Assembly (NCBI GenBank): GCA_945897795.1
Contig: CAMDFT010000029.1
Location: forward strand, 1-37,166
DNA from: Limnohabitans sp. Rim8
GTDB taxonomy: Bacteria > Pseudomonadota > Gammaproteobacteria > Burkholderiales > Burkholderiaceae_C
Length of the DNA stretch: 37,166 nucleotides
Direction: 5' to 3'
Numbering within the stretch: position 1 is the first letter of the stretch; every line of letters begins with the position of its first letter. The notes under the pieces are model-generated. The model did not search any database. It was given only the letters and a program-made list of their open reading frames with translations, and was not told the origin of the DNA. A program made the position numbers and the translations under genes. Shown one piece after another: positions 25,307 to 33,114 of the stretch.

Positions 25307-25825
25307 TCAGCCGAGCTTGCGTTTGAGGCGCACTTCTTCGACCTTCACGCCGCCCAGGGGCACGGTGCGGGCGGTGTTCATCTCTCGCTTGAAGCCGGCC
25401 AGGTCGTGAAAGCGCAAGGTGCGCTCGTGCAGAAGTGGCAGCCAGACGGTCACATCGGTGCAGCCCTCTTCTTCCAAGCCTTCAAGGGCTGCGTCCCACA
25501 GGGCCAGGCCAACGCCTTGGCCAATGCGGTCCGGCGCAGCATAAATGGCCCAGACCTCGCCCGTGGTGTTTTTGCTTTTGGGGTCACGCGAGCGGTCAAA
25601 GCCCACAAAGCCCACGATCTCACGGCCATCCACCGCCACCATGACTTGCGGCTCGCCGTATTCGATGGCCTCTTTCCAGAACGACACGCGTTTGGGCATG
25701 GGCGTGGCGTCCCAGTGGGCATCGGGCACCTGGCCGGCGTAGGCGGCGCGGCAGGCGCTGACATGCAAGGCGGCCACGGCAGTGGCGTCTTGGAGGGTGG
25801 CAAATCGGACTTGGATATCGGACAT
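25307..25825 (-). CDS. GNAT-family N-acetyltransferase
   Basis: A 172-residue GNAT protein: VRFATLQDATAVAALHVSACRAAY at the N-terminus, IVGFVGFDRSRD in strand 4, VWAIYAAPDRIGQGVGLALWDAALEGL as the acetyl-CoA-binding motif A (Q/RxxGxG/A), and HERTLRFHDLAGFKRE near the C-terminus. The substrate is unknown. The start at 25825 (MSDIQVRFATLQD) matches the family; a longer frame upstream overlaps the promoter region of the divergent cytochrome gene. Probably co-transcribed with dusC. Confidence 0.87.
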   Translation of the reverse strand: MSDIQVRFATLQDATAVAALHVSACRAAYAGQVPDAHWDATPMPKRVSFWKEAIEYGEPQVMVAVDGREIVGFVGFDRSRDPKSKNTTGEVWAIYAAPDRIGQGVGLALWDAALEGLEEEGCTDVTVWLPLLHERTLRFHDLAGFKREMNTARTVPLGGVKVEEVRLKRKLG

Positions 25826-25905
25826 GGCTTGAACAGATAAGGGGGAAACAACGCACTGGAGCCACAGGGCTTTCAGCGCAAAACCCGTCATTGTCGCCGC
25901 ATCGG

Positions 25906-25911
25906 TTATCT
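25906..25911 (+). promoter_or_regulatory. -10-like hexamer close to the cytochrome gene start
   Basis: TTATCT lies 7 nt before the ATG at 25919, with no Shine-Dalgarno. Compatible with a leaderless transcript; no -35 visible. Confidence 0.25.
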
Positions 25912-25918
25912 TCAACGG

Positions 25919-26776
25919 ATGAGGACGTTTTCAAGCAGTCAGAATTTCACCGCTTCCAGGCCGCCAGCCCCCCTGGATCAACCCACCCCAGCCCGTTTGC
26001 GTCAGCCCAGCGCATGGTTTATCAAAGGCCTTTTTTTGGCCGCAGTCGCCTTGTGTGCAGGCCCCTTGAGCGCCCAAGCCCCGACCACAAAACGTTTTGC
26101 CGATGACATGGCCGAGCGCACCCGCGCCTGCACCGCCTGCCATGGCGCGCAGGGCCGCGCCGGCCCCGACGGTTATTACCCGCGCTTGGCGGGCAAACCT
26201 GCGGGTTACCTGCACAACCAGCTTCGCAATTTCGCGCAAGGGCGCCGCCATTACGAGCTGATGGCCCGTTTGGTCGACCCCTTGACGGATGCCTACCTTG
26301 GCGAGATGGCGCAATACTTTGCAAGCCTTCAGTTGCCCTACCCCGCCCCCACCGCCAACAACGCCATCACGCCCGAGCGCTTATTCAAGGGTCAGCAACT
26401 CGTGACGCAAGGCGACGCCGCACGCGGCCTGCCCGCATGCACCCAGTGCCACGGCGTGCGCCTGACGGGCGTGCAGCCCAACGTACCGGGGCTGCTGGGC
26501 TTGCCGCTCGATTACCTGAACGCGCAGCTGGGTGCCTGGCAAACCGCGCAGCGCCGCGCCCACGCCCCTGACTGCATGGCCGAGATCGTCAAGCGTTTGC
26601 CTGCCGAAGACTTGATCGCCGTGTCGAGCTGGCTCGCGCGCCAGCCGCTGCCGGCCGACACACGCCCTGCCGAACGCGCCCCCGCTGGGCCTGCACTGCC
26701 TGAAGCCTTGCGCTGCGGCAGTGCACCCGAGTTGTCGGTCACCGCCGCCAAGCCCCTGAACGGAGGCAAACCATGA
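25919..26776 (+). CDS. Exported diheme cytochrome c, c4-like
   Basis: A 285-residue periplasmic electron carrier with two CxxCH heme sites: CTACH (about residue 71) and CTQCH (about 174). The intervening PRLAGKPAGYLHNQLRNFAQGRRHYELMARL is the c4/c553-type sequence with the methionine ligand region. An N-terminal hydrophobic segment (WFIKGLFLAAVALCAGPLSAQA) serves as signal peptide after an unusually long 34-residue leader, so the true start may be further in, e.g. the ATG-less region near residue 33 with alternative codons. Its stop overlaps the next cytochrome start (ATGA), so they form one operon. Confidence 0.87.
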   Translation: MRTFSSSQNFTASRPPAPLDQPTPARLRQPSAWFIKGLFLAAVALCAGPLSAQAPTTKRFADDMAERTRACTACHGAQGRAGPDGYYPRLAGKPAGYLHNQLRNFAQGRRHYELMARLVDPLTDAYLGEMAQYFASLQLPYPAPTANNAITPERLFKGQQLVTQGDAARGLPACTQCHGVRLTGVQPNVPGLLGLPLDYLNAQLGAWQTAQRRAHAPDCMAEIVKRLPAEDLIAVSSWLARQPLPADTRPAERAPAGPALPEALRCGSAPELSVTAAKPLNGGKP

Positions 26777-28116
26777 AGCGCCCATGGCAAGGCATGCACC
26801 CGGTCAAACGCCTGGGCTGGATCACACTGATCAGCCTGCTGGTGCTGGCCATGGGGGTCGTCTGGGACAACTGGGGCGACTTGGCTCTGCCCACCCCAAC
26901 CACGACCAACGAAACAGCGCAAACCCCACAGGCCAGCGCAGCCCAAATCGAACAAGGCCGCTACCTGGCCCTGACGGGCAATTGCATGGCCTGCCACACC
27001 ACCCGGGGCGGCACACCTTTTGCGGGCGGGCGGCGCATCGACACGCCCTTTGGCGGCGTGTACAGCAGCAACCTCACGCCCGACCCGGCCACGGGCTTGG
27101 GGCAATGGACTGCGCAAGACTTCTGGCAAGCCATGCACCGTGGCCGCTCCAAAGACGCTCGCTTGCTGGCCCCGGCTTTCCCCTACAACCACACCAGCGT
27201 CATCACGCGCCAGGACAGCGATGCCATCTTGGCTTGGCTCAAGACCCTGCCCCCGGTGGTGCAGGCCCCGCCGTCCCACACCCTGGTCTGGCCCGTGGGC
27301 ACGCAGCCCGCACTGGCCGTGTGGCGCAGCCTGTTTTTTGAGCCCAGCCCTTTTCAGGCCGACAAGTCGCAAACCGCTGAATGGAACCGGGGCGCTTACC
27401 TGGTGCAAGGCCTGGGTCACTGCGCCGCCTGCCACAGCCCACGCAACGCGCTGGGTGCCAGCGGCGCGGTCAGCGATTTGTCCGGCGGCCTGATGCCGGT
27501 GGTTAACTGGTACGCCCCCGACCTGACGCGCGATGCCGAATCGGGTCTGGCCAGCACCCCCTTGCCCGAGATCGTTCGCCTGCTGCGCACCGGCGGCTCG
27601 GCCACGGCGCAAACCAGTGGCCCCATGGGCGAAGTGGTGCAGCACAGCCTGCAGCACCTGAAAGAGGCCGACCTGCAGGCCATGGCGGTGTACCTGCAGT
27701 CACGCGCCCAAAGCACACCCCAGCCCGCGCCAGCGGCGGCCAAGCCCAGCCGCATCAGCCTGCAAGTGGCCACCCAGGGTGCCAAAGTCTACGAACGCCA
27801 ATGCCTGCAATGCCACGGCGAACAAGGCGAAGGCGTCAAAACCGCATCGGGCGAAGTGGCTTACCCCGCTCTGGTGAGCAACCGCGCCGTGCTGCTTAAA
27901 GACCCCACCAACTTGGTGCAACTGGTGCTTTATGGTGGCTACGGCCCGGCGACCACAGGCCAACCCCGACCCTTTGGCATGCCGCCAGCCGTGTTGGAGT
28001 TGGACGACCGGGACATCGCCTCCGTGCTCACGCACTTGCGCACCCAATGGGGCAACCAGGCGAGCGAAGTCACACCCTTGCAGGTCAACCGCATCCGTGC
28101 CGCACAAGGCCAATGA
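26773..28116 (+). CDS. Triheme cytochrome c (alcohol-dehydrogenase cytochrome-subunit type)
   Basis: A 447-residue protein with an N-terminal membrane anchor or signal (GWITLISLLVLAMGVVW) and three CxxCH sites: CMACH (residue 71), CAACH (about 217) and CLQCH (about 344). The sequence GRYLALTGNCMACHTTRGGTPFAGGRRIDTPFGG and WNRGAYLVQGLGHCAACHSPRN are typical of the cytochrome subunit of membrane-bound alcohol, gluconate or sorbitol dehydrogenases, which pass electrons to quinone or an oxidase. No dehydrogenase subunit is nearby, so the electron donor is unknown. Coupled to the diheme gene by a 4-nt overlap. Confidence 0.88.
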   Translation: MKRPWQGMHPVKRLGWITLISLLVLAMGVVWDNWGDLALPTPTTTNETAQTPQASAAQIEQGRYLALTGNCMACHTTRGGTPFAGGRRIDTPFGGVYSSNLTPDPATGLGQWTAQDFWQAMHRGRSKDARLLAPAFPYNHTSVITRQDSDAILAWLKTLPPVVQAPPSHTLVWPVGTQPALAVWRSLFFEPSPFQADKSQTAEWNRGAYLVQGLGHCAACHSPRNALGASGAVSDLSGGLMPVVNWYAPDLTRDAESGLASTPLPEIVRLLRTGGSATAQTSGPMGEVVQHSLQHLKEADLQAMAVYLQSRAQSTPQPAPAAAKPSRISLQVATQGAKVYERQCLQCHGEQGEGVKTASGEVAYPALVSNRAVLLKDPTNLVQLVLYGGYGPATTGQPRPFGMPPAVLELDDRDIASVLTHLRTQWGNQASEVTPLQVNRIRAAQGQ

Positions 28117-28120
28117 CGGC

Positions 28121-28194
28121 CCTGTAGAAGCGGTCTCCGGCCGCGAAACACGAAGGCAGAAAGGCCCATCGCGGTCAAAGACCGCTCCCACAGG
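28121..28194. repeat. REP-like inverted repeat after the cytochrome operon
   Basis: Arms 28121-28146 and 28169-28194 are inverted copies matching at 21 of 26 positions (CCTGT..AGCGGTCT...CCGCGA), with a 22-nt middle. The word TGTGGGAGCGGTCTTTGACCG (minus strand) resembles the GTGGGAGCGGGCTTGCCCGC REP of Pseudomonas. It begins 5 nt after the cytochrome stop. Confidence 0.75.
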
Positions 28195-28251
28195 CAAAGA
28201 ATGCCATCGTGCGCTGTCATCTGTGCGAACCGATGAACGGGGGGATCCGGC

Positions 28252-28257
28252 TAGCAT
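28252..28257 (+). promoter_or_regulatory. -10-like hexamer close to the SDR gene start
   Basis: TAGCAT ends 6 nt before the ATG at 28264, without a Shine-Dalgarno. The same hexamer at the same kind of distance precedes the SRAP gene. Confidence 0.3.
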
Positions 28258-28263
28258 TGACGC

Positions 28264-29019
28264 ATGAACACATCGCTTTACATCCTCACCGGCGCTTCGC
28301 GCGGCATGGGTCTGTCCATGGCCGAGCAACTGCTGCAAAAGGGCAACGCTCTGCTGTGCATCTCGCGCCATGCCAACCCCGATCTGGCCTCGGCCGCACT
28401 AAAGGCGAATGTCCCGCTCACGCAGTGGACGCACGATTTGGCCGATGGCCAAGGTGCCAGCGAACGACTGCGCGAGTGGCTGCAAAGCCAGAACCCAGCC
28501 CATTTCGCCAGCGTCAGCCTGATCAACAACGCGGGCGTCATCCCGCCCATCGCCCCGCTGCGCCAGTCCCAGCCCGCCGACCTGGCCTTGGCCCTTCGCG
28601 TGGGCCTGGAAGCGCCCATGGCCTTGAGCGCGGCATTTTTGGGGGCCACAGAAAGCTGGTCCATGCCCCGCAAAGTGCTCAACATTTCATCGGGCCTGGG
28701 CCGCTACCCCATGGCCTCGCAAGCGGGCTACTGCGCGGCCAAAGCGGGCATGGACCACTTCACCCGCTGCCTGGCGCTGGACGAAGCCCTGCACGCCAAC
28801 GGTGCCAAAGTCTGCTCGCTCGCCCCCGGCGTGATCGACACCGACATGCAGGTGCAGTTGCGCGGCGCAGCTGGCGAATCGTTTCCGGACCAGTCGAAGT
28901 TTTTACAACTCAAAGCCCAGGGCCAGCTCAGCTCACCGGCACAGGCGGCCGAACAGGTGCTGCGCTTTCTGGCACGGCCCGATTTCGGACGTGAACCCGT
29001 GGCCGACGTGCGAGGCTAA
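28264..29019 (+). CDS. Short-chain dehydrogenase/reductase
   Basis: A 251-residue classical SDR: cofactor motif TGASRGMG at residues 9-16, NNAG in SLINNAGVIPP, catalytic Ser in NISSGLGRYP, and Y-x3-K in YCAAKAGMD. After the Rossmann core, PGVIDTDMQVQLR is the usual post-active-site loop. Basic residues after strand 2 (SRHAN) favour NADP. It resembles sepiapterin-reductase or benzil-reductase-like SDRs; the substrate is unknown. Downstream, 169 nt of spacer separates it from bktB. Confidence 0.87.
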   Translation: MNTSLYILTGASRGMGLSMAEQLLQKGNALLCISRHANPDLASAALKANVPLTQWTHDLADGQGASERLREWLQSQNPAHFASVSLINNAGVIPPIAPLRQSQPADLALALRVGLEAPMALSAAFLGATESWSMPRKVLNISSGLGRYPMASQAGYCAAKAGMDHFTRCLALDEALHANGAKVCSLAPGVIDTDMQVQLRGAAGESFPDQSKFLQLKAQGQLSSPAQAAEQVLRFLARPDFGREPVADVRG

Positions 29020-29188
29020 GCCCTCATCCCCAAAAATGCAGTTGACGCGTATTTCGGACCTTGAGGGGCCGACGTTTCAGTTCTTCGCGAAGCCACACTT
29101 GTCAGGCCGCTGTAGCCATTGCGACTGACACTGGTTGGCGTTGTACCCCATCCCCATTTGTCAATTTTTTTAAATCTGGAGACCTCCC
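29020..29188. other. Spacer between the SDR and bktB
   Basis: No gene is seen. It ends with GGAG about 8 nt before the bktB ATG. A T-rich patch (29160-29172) lies just upstream. A TTGACG near 29042 has no matching -10 at the right distance. Confidence 0.4.
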
Positions 29189-30373
29189 ATGAGCCGTGAA
29201 GTTGTTGTTGTCAGCGGTGTGCGCACCGCCATTGGTACCTTTGGTGGCAGCCTCAAAGACATTGCCCCCACCGAGCTGGCCGCGCAAGTCGTGCGCGAAG
29301 CCCTGTCACGCGCAGGCACTGACGGCAAAGACGTCGGCCACGTCGTGTTTGGCCATGTGGTCAACACCGAACCCAAAGACATGTATTTGTCGCGCGTGGC
29401 GGCCATCAACGGCGGCTGCGGCGAAGCCACCCCCGCGTACAACGTGAACCGCCTGTGCGGCTCGGGCCTTCAAGCCATCGTGAACGCCAGCCAGTCCATC
29501 TTGCTGGGTGACTGCGACATCGCCATTGGCGGCGGCGCAGAAAACATGAGCCGCGCGCCTTACGCCAGTCTGGCCACCCGCTTTGGCGCACGCATGGGCG
29601 ACACCAAGATGATCGACATGATGGTCGGCGCCCTGCACGACCCCTTCCACAACATCCACATGGGCGTGACGGCAGAAAACGTGGCCGCCCAATACGGCAT
29701 CACCCGCGAAATGCAAGACGCGCTGGCGCTGGAAAGCCACAACCGCGCCGAACGCGCCACTTTGGAAGGCCGCTTCAAGGAACAGATCATGCCGGTCATG
29801 CTGAAAAGCAGAAAAGGCGACGTGGCCTACGCCACCGACGAGCACTTCCGCCCCGGTTGCAAGCTCGAAGACATGGCCAAACTCAAGCCCGTCTTCGTCA
29901 AGGAAAACGGCACCGTGACCGCGGGCAACGCCTCGGGCATCAACGACGCGGCCGCTGCCGTGGTGCTGATGGAAGCCGGCGCCGCCAAGGCCCGTGGTGC
30001 CAAGCCCATGGCCCGTCTGGTGGGTTACGCCCACACCGGTCTGGACCCCAAGATCATGGGCGTGGGCCCGATCTCGGCCACACATGCTGTGCTCAAGAAA
30101 ACCGGCCTCACCGTGAACGACCTGGATGTCATCGAAGCCAACGAAGCCTTTGCTGCGCAGGCCTGCGCCGTGACGCGCGAGTTGGGTCTGAACCCGGCCA
30201 AAGTCAACCCCAACGGCTCGGGCATTTCGCTGGGCCACCCGATTGGCGCCACCGGCGCGCTGATCACCGTGAAAGCCCTGTACGAGCTGGAGCGTGTGAA
30301 CGGCCGCTACGCACTGGTGACCATGTGCATCGGCGGTGGTCAGGGCATCGCGGCGATTTTTGAGCGCATGTGA
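29189..30373 (+). CDS. bktB: Beta-ketothiolase BktB (acetyl-CoA acyltransferase)
   Basis: This enzyme condenses or cleaves 3-ketoacyl-CoA; the Cupriavidus BktB takes C4-C10 chains and supplies polyhydroxyalkanoate precursors. The 394-residue product begins MSREVVVVSGVRTAIGTFGGSL and has the acyl-enzyme Cys in NRLCGSGLQAIV (about residue 90), the ENMSRAPY loop, NEAFAAQACA, the catalytic His in GISLGHPIGATGA and the C-terminal active-site Cys in TMCIGGGQG. The match to remembered BktB is close throughout. A strong terminator follows. RBS GGAG is present. Confidence 0.93.
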   Translation: MSREVVVVSGVRTAIGTFGGSLKDIAPTELAAQVVREALSRAGTDGKDVGHVVFGHVVNTEPKDMYLSRVAAINGGCGEATPAYNVNRLCGSGLQAIVNASQSILLGDCDIAIGGGAENMSRAPYASLATRFGARMGDTKMIDMMVGALHDPFHNIHMGVTAENVAAQYGITREMQDALALESHNRAERATLEGRFKEQIMPVMLKSRKGDVAYATDEHFRPGCKLEDMAKLKPVFVKENGTVTAGNASGINDAAAAVVLMEAGAAKARGAKPMARLVGYAHTGLDPKIMGVGPISATHAVLKKTGLTVNDLDVIEANEAFAAQACAVTRELGLNPAKVNPNGSGISLGHPIGATGALITVKALYELERVNGRYALVTMCIGGGQGIAAIFERM

Positions 30374-30405
30374 TGTTTTTGGGCTGACCAAAATGAAAAA
30401 AGGGC

Positions 30406-30436
30406 ATCAGTTGATGCCCTTTTTTTAGTCTTAAAA
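30406..30436. terminator. Bidirectional terminator between bktB and the RidA gene
   Basis: A-run, then GGGCATCA, GT, TGATGCCC, then a run of seven T: a perfect stem flanked by A on one side and T on the other. It can terminate bktB (plus) and the convergent minus-strand operon (stop at 30449). Confidence 0.92.
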
Positions 30437-30448
30437 AAGCTTGATGTG

Positions 30449-30808
30449 TCAGGGCTTGACCGCCGCCGTGACCACCACCTCGATCAAATAAACCGGATTG
30501 GCCAGTGCTGCCTGAACCGTGGCTCGCGGTGGCGCACTGCCTGCCACCACCCACGCATCCCATACCTCGTTCATGGCGGCGATGTCGGCGATGTGTTTGA
30601 GGTAAATCTGCGTGCGCAAGATGCGGGTTTTGTCGCTGCCCGCCTCGGCCAGGCGCAGCTCGATCTGCTGCAACACATCGGCCGTTTGGCTGCGGATGTC
30701 GGTGGCTTCGCACTCGGGCACCATGCCCGCGAGGTACACCACGCCGTTAAAAACAGCCGCCTCGCTTAAGCGAGCCCCCACATGCATGCGTTGAATCTCT
30801 TGGCTCAT
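30449..30808 (-). CDS. RidA/YoaB-like family protein
   Basis: A 119-residue YjgF/RidA-family protein. RidA members hydrolyse reactive enamine/imine intermediates from amino-acid metabolism. Conserved stretches are VYLAGMVPE, QTADVLQQIELRLAEAGSDKTRILRTQIYLKHIADIAAMNEVWDAWV and PPRATVQAALANPVYLIEVVVTA, with the substrate Arg in RATVQ and a Glu in IEV. It is closer to E. coli YoaB than to RidA itself. ATG at 30808 overlaps the plsY stop (ATGA). Deaminase activity is inferred only. Confidence 0.88.
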   Translation of the reverse strand: MSQEIQRMHVGARLSEAAVFNGVVYLAGMVPECEATDIRSQTADVLQQIELRLAEAGSDKTRILRTQIYLKHIADIAAMNEVWDAWVVAGSAPPRATVQAALANPVYLIEVVVTAAVKP

Positions 30809-31434
30809 GCTTTTTTCTTTCCCAGTTGTGACTCGGTGCCCGCCATCAAGCGGTGGATGTTTTCTCGGTGCCGCCAGACCAGCAGCAAGGCCATGCCCGC
30901 CAGGCTCAACACTTCGGGCAGAGACGCTTGCCAGGCCACCCCACCGCCGAAAAGGTAAAAAACAGGCGCAAATACCGCGGCCACCATCGAGGCCAAGGAC
31001 ACGTAGCGCGAGAAAAACAGCACGATGGCAAAGCTGAGCACCACCGCCAGCGCCAAGCTGCCGTTGACACCCACCACCACGCCCACCGCCGTGGCCACGC
31101 CCTTGCCACCGGCAAAGCCAAAAAATACCGGGTACAGATGCCCCAAAAAGGCGGCCAACCCGGCCAGCGCGGCCAAACCAGCGCCAACCCCGTGTTCGGG
31201 GCCATAGGCCAGCACCAGCGCCACCGGCAACCAGCCTTTGAAGGCGTCCAGCAGCAAGGTCAGGATGGCCGCCTTTTTGCTGCCCGAACGCAGCACATTG
31301 GTGGCCCCCGGGTTTTTGCTGCCATAGCTGCGCGGGTCGTTCAGGCCCATCAGGCGGCTGACGATCACCGCAAAGCTGAGCGAGCCCAGCAGATAGCTGG
31401 CCAGCACGACGCCCACTTGAATCCACATGTCCAT
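30805..31434 (-). CDS. plsY: Glycerol-3-phosphate acyltransferase PlsY
   Basis: PlsY transfers the acyl group from acyl-phosphate to glycerol 3-phosphate, the first step of membrane phospholipid synthesis. The 209-residue protein has several transmembrane segments and the family motifs: SYGSKNPGATNVLR (motif 1), a FKG in LLDAFKGWLPV (motif 2 region), and GHLYPVFFGFAGGKGVATAVG (motif 3). The start MDMWIQ at 31434 is used; ATG at 31428 is possible. The C-terminus is basic (GKKKA). It is coupled to the RidA gene and 28 nt after ybaK. Confidence 0.95.
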   Translation of the reverse strand: MDMWIQVGVVLASYLLGSLSFAVIVSRLMGLNDPRSYGSKNPGATNVLRSGSKKAAILTLLLDAFKGWLPVALVLAYGPEHGVGAGLAALAGLAAFLGHLYPVFFGFAGGKGVATAVGVVVGVNGSLALAVVLSFAIVLFFSRYVSLASMVAAVFAPVFYLFGGGVAWQASLPEVLSLAGMALLLVWRHRENIHRLMAGTESQLGKKKA

Positions 31435-31462
31435 CGAAATTTCCCTTGTTCTTGTTCGGGCG

Positions 31463-31954
31463 CTATTCTGCCAGCGCGCAGTTCACCGCCTTGGCGTCCA
31501 GCAGCTGCACACACACCTGCGGATCGATGCCGATCAGATATCCGCGCCTGCCGCCATTGATGCAAATGCGCGGCAACGCGAGGATGGTCTCCTCGATGAA
31601 CACGGGCATTGACCTGCGTGTGGCAAAGGGCGAGGTGCCGCCCACCAAGTAGCCACTGTGGCGGTTGGCCACTTCGGGTGCACACGGCTCGATGGATTTG
31701 AGACCCACTTGCCGCGCCAGGTTTTTGGTGGACACCTTGCGGTTGCCGTGCATCAGCACCACCAAAGGCTTGGCGTCCTGGTCCTGCATGATCAGGGTTT
31801 TGACCACGGCAAACGGGTCCATGCCCAGCACCTTGGCGCTGTGCTGCGCACCGCCGTGCTCCAGGTAATCGTAAGGGTGCTCCGTGAAGGCCACCCCGTG
31901 CTGGCGCAAGAGCGCCGTGGCGGGGGTTTCACTGACTTTGTCTTTTTTGGCCAT
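31463..31954 (-). CDS. ybaK: Cys-tRNA(Pro)/Cys-tRNA(Cys) deacylase YbaK
   Basis: YbaK removes mischarged cysteine from tRNA(Pro). The 163-residue protein has the editing-domain signature: FTEHPYDYLEHGGAQHSAKVLG, then VVKTLIM with the key Lys, VSTKNLARQVG, the GYLVGGTSPFATRRSMPVFI region and INGGRRGYLIGIDP near the C-terminus. Length and order match E. coli YbaK. 9 nt after the aldo/keto reductase stop, so in the same minus-strand transcript with plsY. Confidence 0.93.
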   Translation of the reverse strand: MAKKDKVSETPATALLRQHGVAFTEHPYDYLEHGGAQHSAKVLGMDPFAVVKTLIMQDQDAKPLVVLMHGNRKVSTKNLARQVGLKSIEPCAPEVANRHSGYLVGGTSPFATRRSMPVFIEETILALPRICINGGRRGYLIGIDPQVCVQLLDAKAVNCALAE

Positions 31955-31963
31955 GGGCCTGCA

Positions 31964-33022
31964 TCACAAAGCAGGGTCGCGGATTTCCCAACGGATCTGG
32001 TCAATCGACTTGAGCACCTCGGGCGAGAGCTGCACCGACCAAGCGGCCAGGTCTTCATCCAGCTGCGCCACCGAGGTCACGCCGATGATGGTGCTGGTCA
32101 CATTCCAGCGGTGGTAGCAAAAGGCCAGCGCCATTTCGGTCGGTGTCAGTCCATGGTCACGCGCCAGCTGGTTGTAACGGCGCGCTGCGGCCAAGGCTTC
32201 CGGACGAGACCAGCGCTGTTTGCGCACCGACTCGTAACGCGACACGCGTCCCTCAGGCACGCCGGGGCCTTCAAAGCCGGTGTCGTCGTATTTGCCCGTG
32301 AGCAAGCCAAAGCCCAGCGGCGAATACGCCAGCAGGGACACATTCAGGCGGTGGCAAGTCTCATCGAGGCCGTTGTCGTAAACCCGGTTGACCAGTGCAT
32401 AGGGGTTTTGCACGGTGGCCACACGGGGCAGGCCGTGCTGCTCGGCCAGGCGCACAAACTCGTGCACGCCGTAGGGCGTTTCGTTGGACAGGCCGATGTG
32501 GCGCACCTTGCCCGCCTTGACCAGTTGGGCCAGGGCTTCGAGTTGTTCATGAATGGAGGTCGCCGATTTGTCCTTGCTCGGGTCGAAATAATGAAAACCC
32601 AGGGCCAGCACATGGCGCTCGGGCCAATGGATCTGGTAGAGGTCAATCACATCGGTCTGCAAACGGCGCAAACTGCCTTCGCAGGAGGTCAGGATGTCTT
32701 GTGCCGTCATGCCCGCGCCCTCGCGGACCCAGGGCATGCTGCGCGAGGGGCCTGCCACCTTGGTCGCCAGCACCAACTTCTGGCGCGCACCAGGGTTTTT
32801 GGCAAACCAGTTGCCAATGTAGGTTTCGGTCAGGCCACAGGTGTCGGCCGTGGCGGGCACCGCGTACATCTCGGCGGTGTCAATGAAATTGATGCCAGCA
32901 GCCAAAGAGTGGTCAAGGATGGCGTGAGCCCCCTCTTCGCTCACTTGCTGGCCAAAGGTCATGGTGCCCAGGCAAATGGGTGTGACGTGCAGGTCGGATT
33001 GACCAAGTTGTACTTTGTTCAT
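31964..33022 (-). CDS. Aldo/keto reductase, Tas-like
   Basis: A 352-residue NADP-dependent (beta/alpha)8 oxidoreductase. Features are LGTMTFGQQVSE near the N-terminus, IDTAEMYAVP with catalytic Asp and Tyr, LATKVAGPSRSMPWVR with the catalytic Lys, DLYQIHWPER with the His, and IGLSNETPYGVHEF, YSPLGFGLLTGKY. The match to E. coli Tas is good across the protein. The physiological substrate of Tas is not known. Upstream 92 nt separates it from the acyl-CoA synthetase gene on the same strand. Confidence 0.88.
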   Translation of the reverse strand: MNKVQLGQSDLHVTPICLGTMTFGQQVSEEGAHAILDHSLAAGINFIDTAEMYAVPATADTCGLTETYIGNWFAKNPGARQKLVLATKVAGPSRSMPWVREGAGMTAQDILTSCEGSLRRLQTDVIDLYQIHWPERHVLALGFHYFDPSKDKSATSIHEQLEALAQLVKAGKVRHIGLSNETPYGVHEFVRLAEQHGLPRVATVQNPYALVNRVYDNGLDETCHRLNVSLLAYSPLGFGLLTGKYDDTGFEGPGVPEGRVSRYESVRKQRWSRPEALAAARRYNQLARDHGLTPTEMALAFCYHRWNVTSTIIGVTSVAQLDEDLAAWSVQLSPEVLKSIDQIRWEIRDPAL

Positions 33023-33114
33023 GGGCTTGTCTTTGGCTGCGTCTTAAAGGCCTGATTTTGGCATGTTGAGCGTTTGGGCTTGGGCGTTGAAGGTCCACTG
33101 GCTCGGCCGCACGC

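Noticed and set aside
28117..28263. Insertion sequence remnant between the cytochrome genes and SDR
   Set aside because: The inverted repeats are imperfect, only 22 nt apart and enclose no transposase; a REP-like hairpin explains them better.
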